Part shown: piece after piece, positions 17,312-30,187 of the stretch | Layout: each line of letters opens with the position of its first letter | How positions within the stretch are numbered: position 1 is the stretch's first letter | Virus record (IMG/VR): IMGVR_UViG_3300011116_000815 | Location: 1-54,417 of that record | Source: a virus | DNA: 54,417 nucleotides | Direction: 5' to 3' (one strand) | Translations under genes and position numbers: made by a program | Notes under the pieces: model-generated | Told to the model about the DNA's origin: nothing | The model's database searches: none | What the model saw: only the letters and a program-made list of their open reading frames with translations

Positions 17312-17330
17312 GCCCGGATAGGCTCCGGGC
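17312..17330 (-). promoter_or_regulatory. Intercistronic RNA hairpin, GCCCGGA family
   Basis: On the minus strand GCCCGGA, a GCCTA loop and TCCGGGC form a perfect 7-bp stem. It lies between the RTX gene and the small membrane gene. The same element occurs at 23208, 23918 and 25307 on the plus strand, always just before a start codon without a Shine-Dalgarno site. Confidence 0.7.
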
Positions 17331-17342
17331 GGGCCGTTAGGC

Positions 17343-17942
17343 TCAGAGGATCGCAAAGTCGCTTGCAGTGGTGCCGTTGTTACGCCACTGCAGCGTGCAG
17401 AGGATCTGCGCAGCCTTGCCGCCAGCACCGTCGGCATCAAACCAAATGGTTGGCGCAAGGCCGTCAATGCTCTCCCGGATGAATGCCGGGCCGCTGCCAA
17501 GGCTGGCCCAGTCCTCGACGTAGTCGAACGAGGCCCCGGCCGCGACGCCGAAGGCCGCGCCGCTGATCGCCAATTGGTCGGTGCCACTGGTGAAATCCGA
17601 GAGGTAGTCCGCGTGCTGCCGTCCGGCAGCATCGAAGACGAAAGTGTCAGCACCAGCGCCGCCGGTCAGGCGGTCGATGCCTCGGCCGCCATTGATGATG
17701 TTGTCAAAGCGGTTGCCGACGATAAAGTTGCCGGCGTCGTTGCCGGTGGCGCTGGTGGCTCGCCCGACGAGGCTCAGGTTGTCGAGATCAGCACCGAGAG
17801 TCCAGTCGACGCTGGAGATAACGGTGTCCCAACCACCACCACCGCCGAGGATAATGTCAGCGGTGGAATTGACGTAGAACTGATCATTTTCGTCAGTGCC
17901 AACGAAAACATCAGCGCGAGATGTTCCGTAGAAAGCAGTCAT
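17343..17942 (-). CDS. RTX-type calcium-binding repeat protein
   Basis: 199 aa. Residues about 35-105 contain glycine/aspartate nonapeptide-like repeats (ILGGGGGWDTV, IINGGRGIDRLTGGAGADTFVFD) of the hemolysin-type calcium-binding class. The C-terminal part (LSDFTSGTDQLAISG and onwards) resembles the end domain of serralysin-like secreted proteins. No toxin or protease domain is present. Such proteins are secreted or at the cell surface in bacteria, so its place in a phage early operon is odd; it may be a cargo gene. No signal peptide or membrane helix seen. Confidence 0.8.
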   Translation of the reverse strand: MTAFYGTSRADVFVGTDENDQFYVNSTADIILGGGGGWDTVISSVDWTLGADLDNLSLVGRATSATGNDAGNFIVGNRFDNIINGGRGIDRLTGGAGADTFVFDAAGRQHADYLSDFTSGTDQLAISGAAFGVAAGASFDYVEDWASLGSGPAFIRESIDGLAPTIWFDADGAGGKAAQILCTLQWRNNGTTASDFAIL

Positions 17943-17962
17943 GATGATTCAGAGAGAAGGTG

Positions 17963-18151
17963 TTAGTGGCCCTTGCGGGCGTTGATCGGTTTCGTCGACA
18001 GCCAGAGCTGCGACACAGGGCCATCGTGGCCCTTGAGGTTGTAGTGAGGCCAGCCAGCGGCATCAAGGCAGCTGATGATCTCACGTGGCCGCAGATTACT
18101 CAGATGCCTGACGTAGACCTGCTGGCCTGGACGGAACTTGAACTGGGTCAT
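17963..18151 (-). CDS. Small basic protein downstream of SSB, 62 aa
   Basis: TGATG overlap with the SSB stop. The N-terminus KFRPGQQVYVRHL suggests a small SH3-like or KOW-like beta-barrel that could bind nucleic acid. This is a guess from pattern. Cotranscribed with ssb. Confidence 0.55.
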   Translation of the reverse strand: MTQFKFRPGQQVYVRHLSNLRPREIISCLDAAGWPHYNLKGHDGPVSQLWLSTKPINARKGH

Positions 18152-18513
18152 CAGAACGGCACCTCGTCGTCAAGCGCGCTATCGGTCGGCGGCTCCGGCT
18201 GGTCCCGCTTTGAGCCGAGCAGTTCCAGCCGGTCGACCACCACTACGGGCTTCGAGCGCTCTTGACCCGTGGCTCTGTCGGTCCACTTCTCGGTCTTGAC
18301 GCGACCCGTCACGGCAATCTGCGAGCCCCTGCGGACATAGTCAGCCGCCACCTGGGCCTGCTTGCCCCAGATCTCCAGGTTGAACCATTCCGGCGGGTCA
18401 TCGCGCTTGAATGCGCTGACCGCCAGGGTGAGATTGGCGACCATTGTGCCCGACTCGAAGTAGCGGGCCTCGGGGTCTCGGCCTGCGCGGCCGATGAGGG
18501 TGATTTGGTTCAT
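18151..18513 (-). CDS. Single-stranded DNA-binding protein
   Basis: 120 aa, N-terminal OB fold with the usual order (NQITLIGRAGRDPEARYFESG, NLTLAVSAF, WFNLEIWGKQAQVAADYVRRGSQIAVTGRV). The acidic tail ends DDEVPF, the tip that recruits partner proteins. It should coat ssDNA during replication and support the Sak4-like and RecE-like recombination genes upstream in the same operon. Shorter linker than host SSB proteins, typical for phage. Confidence 0.95.
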   Translation of the reverse strand: MNQITLIGRAGRDPEARYFESGTMVANLTLAVSAFKRDDPPEWFNLEIWGKQAQVAADYVRRGSQIAVTGRVKTEKWTDRATGQERSKPVVVVDRLELLGSKRDQPEPPTDSALDDEVPF

Positions 18514-21500
18514 GGGTCAGCCGTAGGTGATTGCATCGTGGCGCTCAAGCACAAGCTTGGTTAGCGCAACAGCCATGGCAGGATCTTCAAGGCCAAACTG
18601 GTCCATGCCAGTCAGTACGCCATCAAGAGTATCAATAACCTCACGAAGTGGCCTAGACCATTCTTCAGGGGCTATTTGGATTCGTGCATTGAATGCATTT
18701 ACAGCGTGGGGATCAGTCAAGGTCATGGGTCTGTTGTTGGTTGGTTGGTGGATTCGATGGCAGTTGCCAGCTGGGCCAGCGCGGGCCCTGGGTCATGGCG
18801 GAGGGCAGCCAGGAAAGTTTCGTTGCGGGCCGCCTCGCGGATCATTTCGGCGGCGGTGCTGATGCCTCGGTCGAACGACAGGCTGGCCGCTTCAATCGCG
18901 GCGCGGAAGACGATCTCGCGGGCGTTAAGACATGGATCAGTCACCCTGCACCTCCCCAGCCTGGCTCAGCTCGGCGGCGCGGGCATCGATGGCCTCCAGG
19001 ATCGCGGCGTGATCCTCGGCGGTCAGGTTGCCGTCGGCCAGCAGGGCATCGGCCCTACGTTTCGAGTTCACCAGGGCCGTGGGGCTGGTGAGCTGGGGGA
19101 CGCTGCGGAGGGCGGCGTCCAAGGTGCTGGATGCGCGGTCCCGCAGATCTGCGGCAGCCTCGGATGGCTGCCCCTGCTGGATCCGCTCGCGGTCGAATGC
19201 CTCGGCCGATGCCACGACGGACTCAACGAACGAGTCGGGCAGTAGAACCTTGACAGGCTCAGGAACGGAATCCATCGCCTTGCGAAGTGCAGCAACGCCA
19301 GCGGCGGCCGCATTCTGCAGGATGCCTCGGGCCCTCTCGACCTGCTGATTGATCGGCTCGGCCCCATCAACCCAAGAGCGCAGGGCCAGGCCATCCTTGG
19401 CAGTCAGGTATCCCCTGCCGCGACCCAAGATCTTGACCAGTTCGGCAGGGCACTTGAGTACATCCTGGCTGGCACCGCTGTTCAGCATCATCAACGATAC
19501 GGTGGCCTCATAGCTGAAGTTTTTTTCTTGAATTGGCTGAAGTCCGAGGCTGCGCGGATTCTTTGGATCGGTGAAGTCAGTCTTCTCCCTGGCTCTTGTG
19601 CAGCAGATAATGTGAGCCGGCGATTGGAGCATGTAGGTCATGAACCTCTTGTGCTCAGCCTTGGCCCGCTTCCAATCGGGAATCCTGCTGTTGGCGGAAT
19701 GCGCAATCCATTCGCATCCCCCTTCAGATTCCCATTCGTGAGTGACTGAATCAATCACGATCACTTCAGCGCCGGCCTGAATGCAGGCATCAATCGCCTC
19801 TATGTAACGGGATGGAGAGAATGGAGCGTAGAACTCGCAGACCCTGAATCGCGCCTTGCCTGGCAGGCAGTCGGCATTCAGGCTCATCCGTCGGTTTTCC
19901 GTGTCAATGCCAATGATCTTGCTGGCATCTTCACCGGCCAAACCGAAGGCAAGCTGGAGAGCGGAATAGGTTTTCCCGCTGCCCGAGACTCCAGACAGCT
20001 GGATCAGCAGGCGGGCTCCTACTCGTTTCGCCTCGTGAATCTCAAAGGTCATTTCAGAAAGTCGCGGAGGGTTTGCACATCAGCCTGATGCTCAGGCCCG
20101 GGGTCGGCCGCCGCGAGGCGGTCGAGCAGTTGCGGCACCTGCAGCTGGCGCAGGGCCGTCCTCATTCGCATGCGGTCGCCTGAACCGCTCACGAGATCGG
20201 TCACAGTTGGCAACATCAGTACAGCTCCAGTTCAGGTGCAGGCGGTGGCGCATCGGCGCCGGGGGGCTCCAGCGTCGCCAGCTCGCCCGGGGGCAGGTAG
20301 CCGGGCCAGACGCCCGTTCGGCGCGCCACTAACAGCTGAGCCACCGCCAGCTCGGCCCGGCCGCGGCCACGCTCGAGCAGAGCATCAGACGCCAGGATCG
20401 GCGTGCTGACGTAGGGGCGGCCTTTCTCAACGGCAGCGAACAGGAACCCCTTGGGTTTGATGCCCAGTTTCCGCTCAACGCCTCGCAGATAGAACCATGC
20501 CTGGACGTCGTAGCCCAGGTCCCATGCCTGCCAGCGGAACCGGCGAGGATTCGCGCTGACGCACGATTTCAGATCCAGGACCCAGCCGTCGGAGGTCAGC
20601 CAGTCGGGCTTGCAGCGGCAGTCGATGCCAAGGTCGGGGTCATGCCAGAACAGCGCCTCCTCAGCGGCCCCCTGCTGTGCCAGCAGCGGCCCGATGATCG
20701 GGCAGCGGGCTAGGCTGGTCGCCATGCCCTGCAGGTCCAGCCAGCGCTGAGCCGGCAGGGCCTCGCCTGATTGGTCCGGGTGAGCGGCGTCCCATTCCTC
20801 CCACCATGCGGCGGCGGCGGCGATGCGGTCATGCTCCTCTCGCGCTTTCGTGCCCTCGCGGGGCACCTTGCCGAGGGCCTCCCGCTGTTTCGCCGTAGGG
20901 CGCTTGGGGGCGTCTACTGGGGTCAGGTCCAGGTGGTAGGACTCGGCGAACCGGCCGGGCTCCAGCGTCAGCATGTGCAGCTGGGTGCCGAACCGCATCG
21001 CGTCGGTCTCGACCGATGGCGCCGGGTCCGGGTTGACGTAGCGGTCCCAGTAGTGCCGCGGGGTCTGGCATGCCAGCAGCTTTAGATGGCTGGCGCTGAT
21101 GGCGGGGTGGGAGTGGTAGTTGAGGTCAGGCATGGTGCGTCAGCTCGGGGATGATGCGGCACTCGGCGATGTAGGTGCTAACCCGGCCGGCGGCAATCTG
21201 GCTGCGTCGCTGCAGTGCGGACTGGAGGCTGCCGTCTGAAATCAGAGTTTCACGGAGAATCGGGCCGAGGCCATCGCCGGAATCCAAAACAGCGACTGCG
21301 TAGAAGGGGCGACTGCAGGGCAGGGGGACGGTGAGGTCAGGCATCGGCCGGCACCTCGCGGGCGGGGAGGGGCGAGATGGGGCTCCAGCTACTGCGCAAG
21401 CTCATCCGCAGGCACCAGGCGGTGCCGTCATCGGCGATAGCATCGAGAATGTGATCCTCACCTGCCACGATCGTCCGTCTGATCGACACGAACTGGCGGG

Positions 21501-24500
21501 GCTCGGTGGTAGGGGCTGCGAGGGCGGGCTGAGGCCAGGGCGGCGTCCAGCCTAAAGTGTGCTTCCATGGCGTGCTGGGACCGACATAGGACCAGTGCAT
21601 CCAGGAGTGTTCATCTACCTTAGGGCTGCGGCACACCGCCACCTCCCCTTCAAAATCTCCATCCGCCTCCGTCGGCTGTCGGTCTGTGATCCAATCGGTC
21701 ATGCGCTCAGAGCAGTGCCCCCACAGAATCCCCCAGAGCATCCCCGCTGACCGCCCCCGGTGGACGATTTCTGGACCGGCACACCCAACGCAGCCGCTAG
21801 GCTACGGGCATGCTCTGCACCGTGCGCGAGATCCGCTTCCATGACCGCGGCTGCGAGCTGGACCTGCAGCCGGTCGCCGCTGACGCGCAGCCGTTCATGG
21901 CCAAGGGGTCCATCGACATCGCCATCGACGCCGCCCTGCATCTGCAGCCCGGTGACCGGGTGCGGATCGAGGGAGATCCCTGGTCACACTCGCGGCCCTG
22001 GGCGATGCTGTCTCGCCTGGAGAAGGCCTGATGCAGCTCACCGTCGTCGCCGTGGCGATCCACGACCGCGATCAGCAGCCCGATGATGAGGGCGCCATCG
22101 TGATGACCCTGCGGACTGGGCCGTCGGGTTTCGTGTTCGACCTGTCCGAGGTGGGGTCCGACCACGGCGTCACCCTCACCGAGGAGGAGCTGGCGGCCCT
22201 GCCATCAGCTCGGGCCCTGCTGCTGGATCAGTTCGCCCGGCAGAGCTGACCGACGGCAATGGCCTCCAGCACCTCGCAGGCTTCGTCCCAGCTGCGGGCC
22301 GGGATCGCAAGGCCGTGCTCGGTGTCCTCGTGCAGCACGCAGCCCAGGTAGTGCCCGTCCAGCTGAACCGGCTCGACGCACCAGAGCCCCTCGGACAGCG
22401 ACTGGTGAAACCGCCGGGCCTCGTGGTCGGTGTCGATCCACGGCGGCAAGCGGAATGCGTGGATCGTGCGGCCGAGGTCGACCGAGATGGCGTAGGTCAT
22501 GGGTCGAGGGCGGAGAGGGCGGATTGCTCGCTGTCGGCGATCAGGGCCAGCCCGCCGGCGGCGGCGACCCGGTCGCGCCAGATCAGCTGATCGGGGCGAG
22601 CGCTGCGGAGCCTACCGGGCGCCTTGATCTCCAGGGACACGAACTGGGCCAGTTGCTGGCCCAGGTGCTCGGGGCCGATAGTGATGGAGCGCCAGCCGAT
22701 CAGGTCGGCGCTGCCTGGGGCCAGGCCGAACCGAACCAGCCGGCCCGTGGTGGCATCCCGCAGCGCCCCGACGTTGTTGCGGAACAGCCGGACCCGGCCG
22801 CGGCTGCAGCTGAGCCGGATGCGTTGCTGCAGGGTGGTCTCGCTGTTGGCCATGCCGGCAGCCTAGGGCGAATGTGACGATCTGCGACGTGGCCACCTGC
22901 AGGGGTGCCGGGATGACCCATAGGGGTTACAGTGAGGGGACCGGAGGCGAGAGCCGCCGGGTTCACTACTCCACCGCACCACGAATCATGTTCACGCTGA
23001 TCCTCAAGACCGCCAATGGTTACACCGACATCCTGGGCCATGGCGTCGACATCAATGACAATCAGTGGCCCACCGAAGCCGCCGCAGAAAATGCCGCCGC
23101 CGCCCTCCGCGAAGTCGGCATCGGCGACCGCCCCGGCGACGAGTGGCGTGTCATCAACGTCGAGGACCTGGGCAGCTACGAGCTGACCGCCTGACCACCG
23201 CCCGCCCGCCCGGAGCGCATCCGGGCATTCCACCTCATCACCAGCACGATGCACCTCACCACCGAGCAGCGCTTCGAGATCGAGCGCCTGAACCGCGCCA
23301 TCGACGCCGAGACCGATCCCCAGGTGCTGCGCAACCTCTGCCGCCAGCTGCTGCTGAGCTGGCAGGTCCAGCGTTCGTGCACCACCTGGGCGATGCGCCA
23401 ATCCCTGAGCTGTCCACCATCTGGCGGTCAGCCTGACCCGCAGGGGTTACATTAGTTTCAGCCGGACGGACCGGCACCACCACCACTTCACAGCACACCA
23501 CGCCATGACCACCCTCACCTGCCTCGCGGCCACCCTGCTGGCCCTGCTCACCATCCCGCTGCTGATCCTGTACCTGGCGACCGAGTCGCGCCCCCAGCGG
23601 GCCCGCCGATGGCGCCGCGCTGGGCTGACCCAGCAGGCGATCGCCGAACGCCTTGGCGTCAGCCGCTCGACCGTCCGGCGGATGCTCGCAGCATGACCCG
23701 GCGCAACACCGAGGCCGTCCGGCGCTGGCGCGAACGTCAGGCCGGCCTGTCCCCCCAGCTTCCCCGCTGCTCCTGCGGGCGCACCGCCATTGGAGTGCAC
23801 GCCCCGCTCTGCTCCCGCTGCTACTGGGACAGCCCCGCCGGTCGGGCGGAGAAGGTCCAGCGGCGGCGCAAGGCGCGGCAGGAGCGGAGGGGTTGACGTG
23901 CTGACCACCTCACGCCCGCCCGGAGCGCATCCGGGCACCTTTCTCACTGCATCACCACACCATGTTCACCATTGATTATCGACCCGCCTATACCTGGCCG
24001 ACTGGTCTCCCCTATCGCCTGAAGATGTGGGATGGATCCCGGAAGTTGCCCTTGACGTATTGCAGGAATCTCGACGATGCGCTGTCTTTCGTCAAAGCAG
24101 GTATGATTCAAGATTGCACTATGATGAAAGATATTATTTTGCGCGATGCTCAGGTACCTGCTCAGATAATGCCAGGGGTCACCCTGGACAGGGACTTTCT
24201 CACGATGAAAACAGTCCTAAAGGTTAATGTTGATCAGATTGACTTGGCAAAGCTGCTCAGCTGGATCAACATGCACCACCGCCAAGCGATTCACGATGCC
24301 TGACTTTATCAATCGGCGGAGCCAGTCGTAGGACTGGCACAGCTGGTGCGGTCCGCTGTGACCCGTAGGGGTTACATTAAGGGGACCGGAGCCGATCGGT
24401 GCTCCACTGCTCTCCGCCAGCCATGACCCCGACCGCGATCCTGTCCACCGTCTGCAGGTCCTTTCGCATGAAGCGCACCAGGGAAGGTGGAGCGGCTGAT

Positions 24501-27500
24501 CAGCTGCGCAACCTGGACCAGCAGTCGACGGACTTCACCGTTAAGCAGCTCGCCTATGGCGTGCTGTGGGCCGACTGGACAGGCCGCATCACCGGCACCG
24601 CCTCGCTGGCGCTGCGCCGCGCCACTCCCTGGCAGGCTGTTCAGCTGATCGCCGCGATGATTCGGGACGGCGTCACAACGATCGGAGAGGTTCCGGCATG
24701 GATCAATCAGAACGGCGTCGAAGCCCTCGGATGATCAATGAGCCACCCTCGCCGCTGGCACAGCAGCTGGTGGTAAGGGTGACCCGTAGGGGTTACACTA
24801 TGGGCATCGGGAGGGATCCCGAGCACTCCACCACACCACACCGCACCACCACCATGACCGCCTTCGCCACCGGCCAGATCATCAAAGTCGACTTCCCCGC
24901 CCTGAACAAGAATGACCGCCTAGCGGATAACGACCGTAAGATCGCCGACAGGTCGTACACGGAGATCTGCAGAATCGACAAGATCATTGACGTGTCAGTC
25001 CGTGAATACTGCGCCATCGGAAGCGCACTGCTTGCCGATGACGACCGATGGGAGAAGATCGGCGGCCGTGATCTGAGCCCTGACAACATGCTCCGCTTCC
25101 GCGAGATCTGCGAAGCTCGCGGATGCAGCGCTGATGAGTATACGAGCTGGGTTGGCAATGACGAGATCCGCGACTGGTTCCGCGATCACGCTGTAACCGT
25201 CGTGGTCGCCGTTGTCTCTGATGGGCTGCCGCCATTCTTCGTGAATACCGAGGGCTACGGATACGCCCGGTACGTCGGGCGCCTTGCTTGACCCCACTAA
25301 CGCCCCGCCGGGAGCGTATCCCGGCACCACCCCACCACCCCACCACCATGCCCCAGCCCTGCCCCGAGAACGAATACTCCCTGGCTCATGCCAGGGTCCT
25401 GGACCTGCTGGAGACCCTCCACGATCGGATCCAGGATTGGCCCGCACCGGCCGCCGAGCCGATCAACTGGGGGCACGTCGGCTCCATGCGCAAGGCGCAG
25501 GCCGACCTGACCGAACTGCTCCGGTTTGTGGACAGCCTGTGAGCTGGCCGCGGTGCTGGCACCGCTGACCCGTAGGGGTTACATTAAGGGCATCGGGAGC
25601 GATCCTGAGTCACCACCACCGCACCGCACACAATGACCCCCATCGTTCGCTGGATCCCCGGCACCACCCGCGAGGCCAATATCGCCCTCGCCCAAAGACT
25701 GGCCGCCGTGGGCATTTTTGACTCCCAAATCGGCTGGGTTGACATTGGCGCTACCTACGGCCTCGAAGATTCCGGCGATGGCACCGGAGACGCCCTCTTC
25801 GAGGAATTGTTCGGCAGCTGAGCAACCGCTGCCTAGCCCCCCGCCCCCGGCCACCCGGGGGTTTTTTCATGCCCGCCGCGCCATCCGCCCCTGGATGACC
25901 CGCTGGGCCCACCCCCAAGGGTTCGCCATGCCCCGGGCCTTACCGATGCGCACCAGGTCGTCGTAGGTCCGTGCCTGGCCCTGCTCACGGCGCCTTGCCC
26001 GTCTGGCACCCTCCTCGAGCTCGCGCAGCTCGCCGGCGGTCTGGATCAGCGGTCGCACCTTCACAACCGGCACCATGCCGCACTCAGGGCAGGCTGGCAG
26101 CGCCGGGTCGTAGCAGGCGTAGCAGGCCTCGCACTGCCGCACGCCCGGGGCCGCCTCGCCCTGCCGTGGTCGCTTGCGACGACCCTCCAGGCTCCACTCC
26201 CGCCGCTCCTGCGGAAGCCCGTGGCGTAGCGCGTTGCCGACGTGGTCGAGGATCAGGCAGTCGGCCTTCCTTGGCGCGATGCGCAGCCCCCGGCCGCAGC
26301 CCTGCAGCCAGACCGTCAAGCTCTGCGTCGGCCGCAGCCACACCACGGCGTCGAGGGCCGGCACATCGACCCCAGCGACCCACAGCTGCGCGCAGGCCAC
26401 CAGGTCCAGCTCGCCCGATCGCAGCAGGGCCACCGCCGCCCGGCGGTCGTCATCGCCGCTGCCACCACTGACCGCCACGGCCCGCAACCCGGCCGATCGC
26501 CACTGCTCGGCCACCGTCTCGGCATGCCGCACGGTGGAGCAGAACGCCACCCCGCGCCGACCCTGGCACAGGCGCTGCCAGTGCTCGAGCGCATCGCCCA
26601 CCACCGTCGGCCGGCTGAGGATCTCCCCCGCCTGCCCCTGGTCGAACTCGCCGGCCCTGGTGCCCACGCTCGACAGATCCGCCCCAGGCGGCGCGAACAC
26701 TCGGCACCGCGCCAGCAGGCCCTCGGCGATGAGCTCACCGGTGGAGCACGTCAGAACCAGCCGGTCGAAGAGCTCACCCAGCCCCCGCCCGTCAAGACGC
26801 TCCGGCGTCCCGGTCAGACCCAGCAGCAACGGATCTCCGGCCGCGGCGATCACCGCGCGGTAGGTCTGGGCAACGGCTAGGTGGCACTCGTCGATGATGA
26901 TCAGGCCCGGGGCCGGCAGCCCCTGGCGGCGGGCTGCAGTCTGCACCCCGACCACCTGCACCGGCTGGTCAGGGTCCGGCCGATGCCCGGCACGGATCTG
27001 ACCGTGGGGGATCCCCGCCTGGGCCAGCCGTTCTGCCGTGTCATCGAGGATCTCGCGTAGGTGCGCCAGGAACCACACCCGTCGGCCCTTCGCCAGGGCG
27101 GCCCGGATGATCTCGCAGCTCACCGCGGTCTTGCCGAATCCGGTGGGGGCCACCAGTACCGGCGCCCGCGCCCCGCTGGCGTAAGACTGCCGCAGGTCCT
27201 GCAGCGCCTGGGACTGGCGGGGGCGGAGGGTCAGCATGGCCCGTTGATGGTACACTATGGGCACAGTCTGGCACAACCTACGATGAGACCCGTCCGGCTG
27301 GTCGCCCTGATCCGCCCCGACCAGCGCCAGTGGCTGCAGCGCCAGGCCAGCCCCCTGCGCAGCGTGGCCGACGTCATCCGCGATCTCATCGACGAGGCGA
27401 TGATGCGTGGCGCAGCCTGACCTGCTCACCGAACTCGCCCGCCTGCCGGCCCACTGGCACTTCGTCGCGGTCGACGGGGAGAAGCGCCCCTATCAGCGCC

Positions 27501-30135
27501 AATGGGAGCGCCGACCGCTGGATCAGGCCGGGATGGCTCGCCAGATCGCCAGCGGCAAGGCCCGTGGCATCGGCGTGCAGCTCGGCCCGGCATCGGGCCT
27601 CATGGCCGTCGACCTGGACGGCCGCAGCGCCGCCGATGAACTCACCCGCCTCGGGGTGCCACTGCTCGGGCTGCCGATGACCTGGGCGGTCACATCCGGC
27701 CGGCCCGGGCGTCAGCAGCTGTTGTTCACGGTCGCGCCCGATCGCCAGGACGGACTCCGCCCCACGAAGCGTTTTCCCCTCGACTCCGATGGTCAGCGGG
27801 TCATCGGCGACGACGGCAAGGCCGAGAACCTTGACCTGCGATGGCAGGGCCAGCAGTCGATCGTCGCCGGGGCCCACCCGCTCACCGGCGCCTACCGCTG
27901 GGTCAGCGGCTGCAGCCCCGCCGACCTGCCGCTGGCCGAGGCCCCGGATGAGCTGCTGGAGCTGATGCGGCGCCCGGCCGACCCAGAGCCGCAGCCCGAT
28001 CTGCCACCGCCGCCAACCTCCGGCACCGTCCCGCTGATCGACTTCGTCACACGCGACTCTCGCGCTCTCATCGAGACCGGCGGCACTCCCGGCGCCTGGA
28101 ACGATGACCACCTTCGCCTCGCGCTGGACCTGCAGGGCACCGAGGCATGGCTGCTGGCCCAGGGCGTGCGGCCCGACGTCACGGCTGAAGATCTGTTCCG
28201 TGATCACTGCAGCGCCGCATCCCGCCTGTCGCCCGACTTCGACCGGCGCAAGGCCATGCGCCGATTCACCGGCGCAGCGAAGCGCAGCCCTCGCCCCGGG
28301 ACGCCCGAGGCCAAGCTGCTGGACCGGCTGCGGTATCACACCCGCAGCAGCGAGCCGGCGCCGTCATCCCCGCCGGACCCGCCAGACCCGCCAGAGCCAC
28401 CGGAGGAGCCTGAGCACCGCGAGCCGTTCGTCCTGTTGGGCTTCGACGGTGACGCCTATTACTACCAGCCTCACAGCACCGGGCAGGTCATGCGGCTGGC
28501 TCGATCGGCGCACACCAGCACCAACCTTGTCGCCCTGGCGCCGCTGGCCTACTGGGAGGCGATCGCCCCCGGCAAGAGCGGCCCGAACTGGACCGCTGTC
28601 GCGGCTCGGCTGTTCCACCTGCAGGCCGCCGTCGGGGTCTACCAGCCCGCCAGGATCCGCGGCCGTGGCGCATGGTGGGACCAGGGCCAGCCGGTGCTGC
28701 ACCTAGGGGATCGCCTGATCGTCGCCGGCGAGACCCTTCCGGTCAGCCATCAGCAGCCCGGCAGCCGCGCCCTCTACCAGCGCCTCGGCGCCCTCTCCGG
28801 CCCGGGCGATGCCGTGCCCCTTGATGACCAGGGATGCCAGATGCTCGCCGCCTTCGCCGAGCGGTTCCGATGGGAGGTCCCAGCATCGGGGACCCTGCTG
28901 GCCGGCTGGGTCGCCCTGGCCCCGATCTGCGGGGCGCTGCCCTGGCGCCCCCACTGCTGGCTCACTGGTGCCGCGGGATCCGGCAAGTCTGCCATCCTCG
29001 ACCGCTACGTCATCCCCCTGCTGGGGGATATGGGCCTGGTCGTGCTGGGCAACACCACCGAGCCGGGCATCCGCCAGGCATTGCGCGCCGACGCCCTGCC
29101 TGTCGTCTTCGATGAGGCTGAGGGCAACGAGCGGCAGGACCAGCAGCGGATCCAGTCGATCCTCGGCCTGGCTCGAGTCGCATCATCAGAGTCAGCCGCC
29201 CAGACCCTCAAGGGCACGCCCGAGGGCGATGCTCAGCGGTTCGTCATCCGGTCGATGTTCCTGTTCAGCTCGATCGCTCACGGGCTGAAGCAGGGCGCCG
29301 ACCTCAGCCGATTCGCCCAGCTCACCCTCCGCAGCCCGGGCGATGCTCCGGCTAATCAGCTGAAAACGCACTGGGATCAGCTCAGCGCCGACTTGGACCT
29401 GGTGACGCCCGCCGTCGGCCGGGCCCTGCAGGCGCGCACCCTTCGGCTGATCCCGGCGATTCGGGAATCCATCGGCGTGCTGACTCGGCAGGCAGCGCTG
29501 GCGTTTAACTCGCAGCGCCTCGGGGATCAGTACGGCACCCTGCTGGCCGGCGCATGGTCGCTTCAGTCACACCAGCCGATCACTCCGCAGCAGGCTCAGC
29601 AGTTCATCGATCAGAACGACTGGGAGCCCTACAGCCAGGCCACCGAGGCCCCTGACGAGCATCGCTGCCTCCAGCGGATCCTGCAGCACCAACTCAGGGT
29701 TGAGGGGCAGCGGACGGTCACGCGAACCGTGGGGGAGCTGGTGCTGATCGCCGCTCACCGTCAGCCGGACATCGACGTGGGCCCCGATCTCGCCAGCGCC
29801 ACGATCGAACGTCACGGGCTGCGCCTGGATGGCGCCGCCCTGGTGATCAGCAACACCGCCCGCGAGGTTGCGGCGATCCTGGCAGACACAGCCTGGGCGA
29901 ACTGCTGGGCGACGGTCCTGGCCAGACTGCAGGGGGCTGAACGCACTGGCCCGACTAGGTTTCGCGGCCTTGGCTCGGTCTCGCGCGGCACTCGACTGAG
30001 CCTGGACACCCTCAACCTGTAACGGCCGTGACGGGGTAGCTGTAACGCCCCTGTAACGCCCCTGTAACGGCCAAACCCCTTGCGGTGACTGGATTGTTAC
30101 GCCGTAACGGCTGTAACGCCCCGGAGGAGAGACCC

Positions 30136-30187
<52 letters not shown>
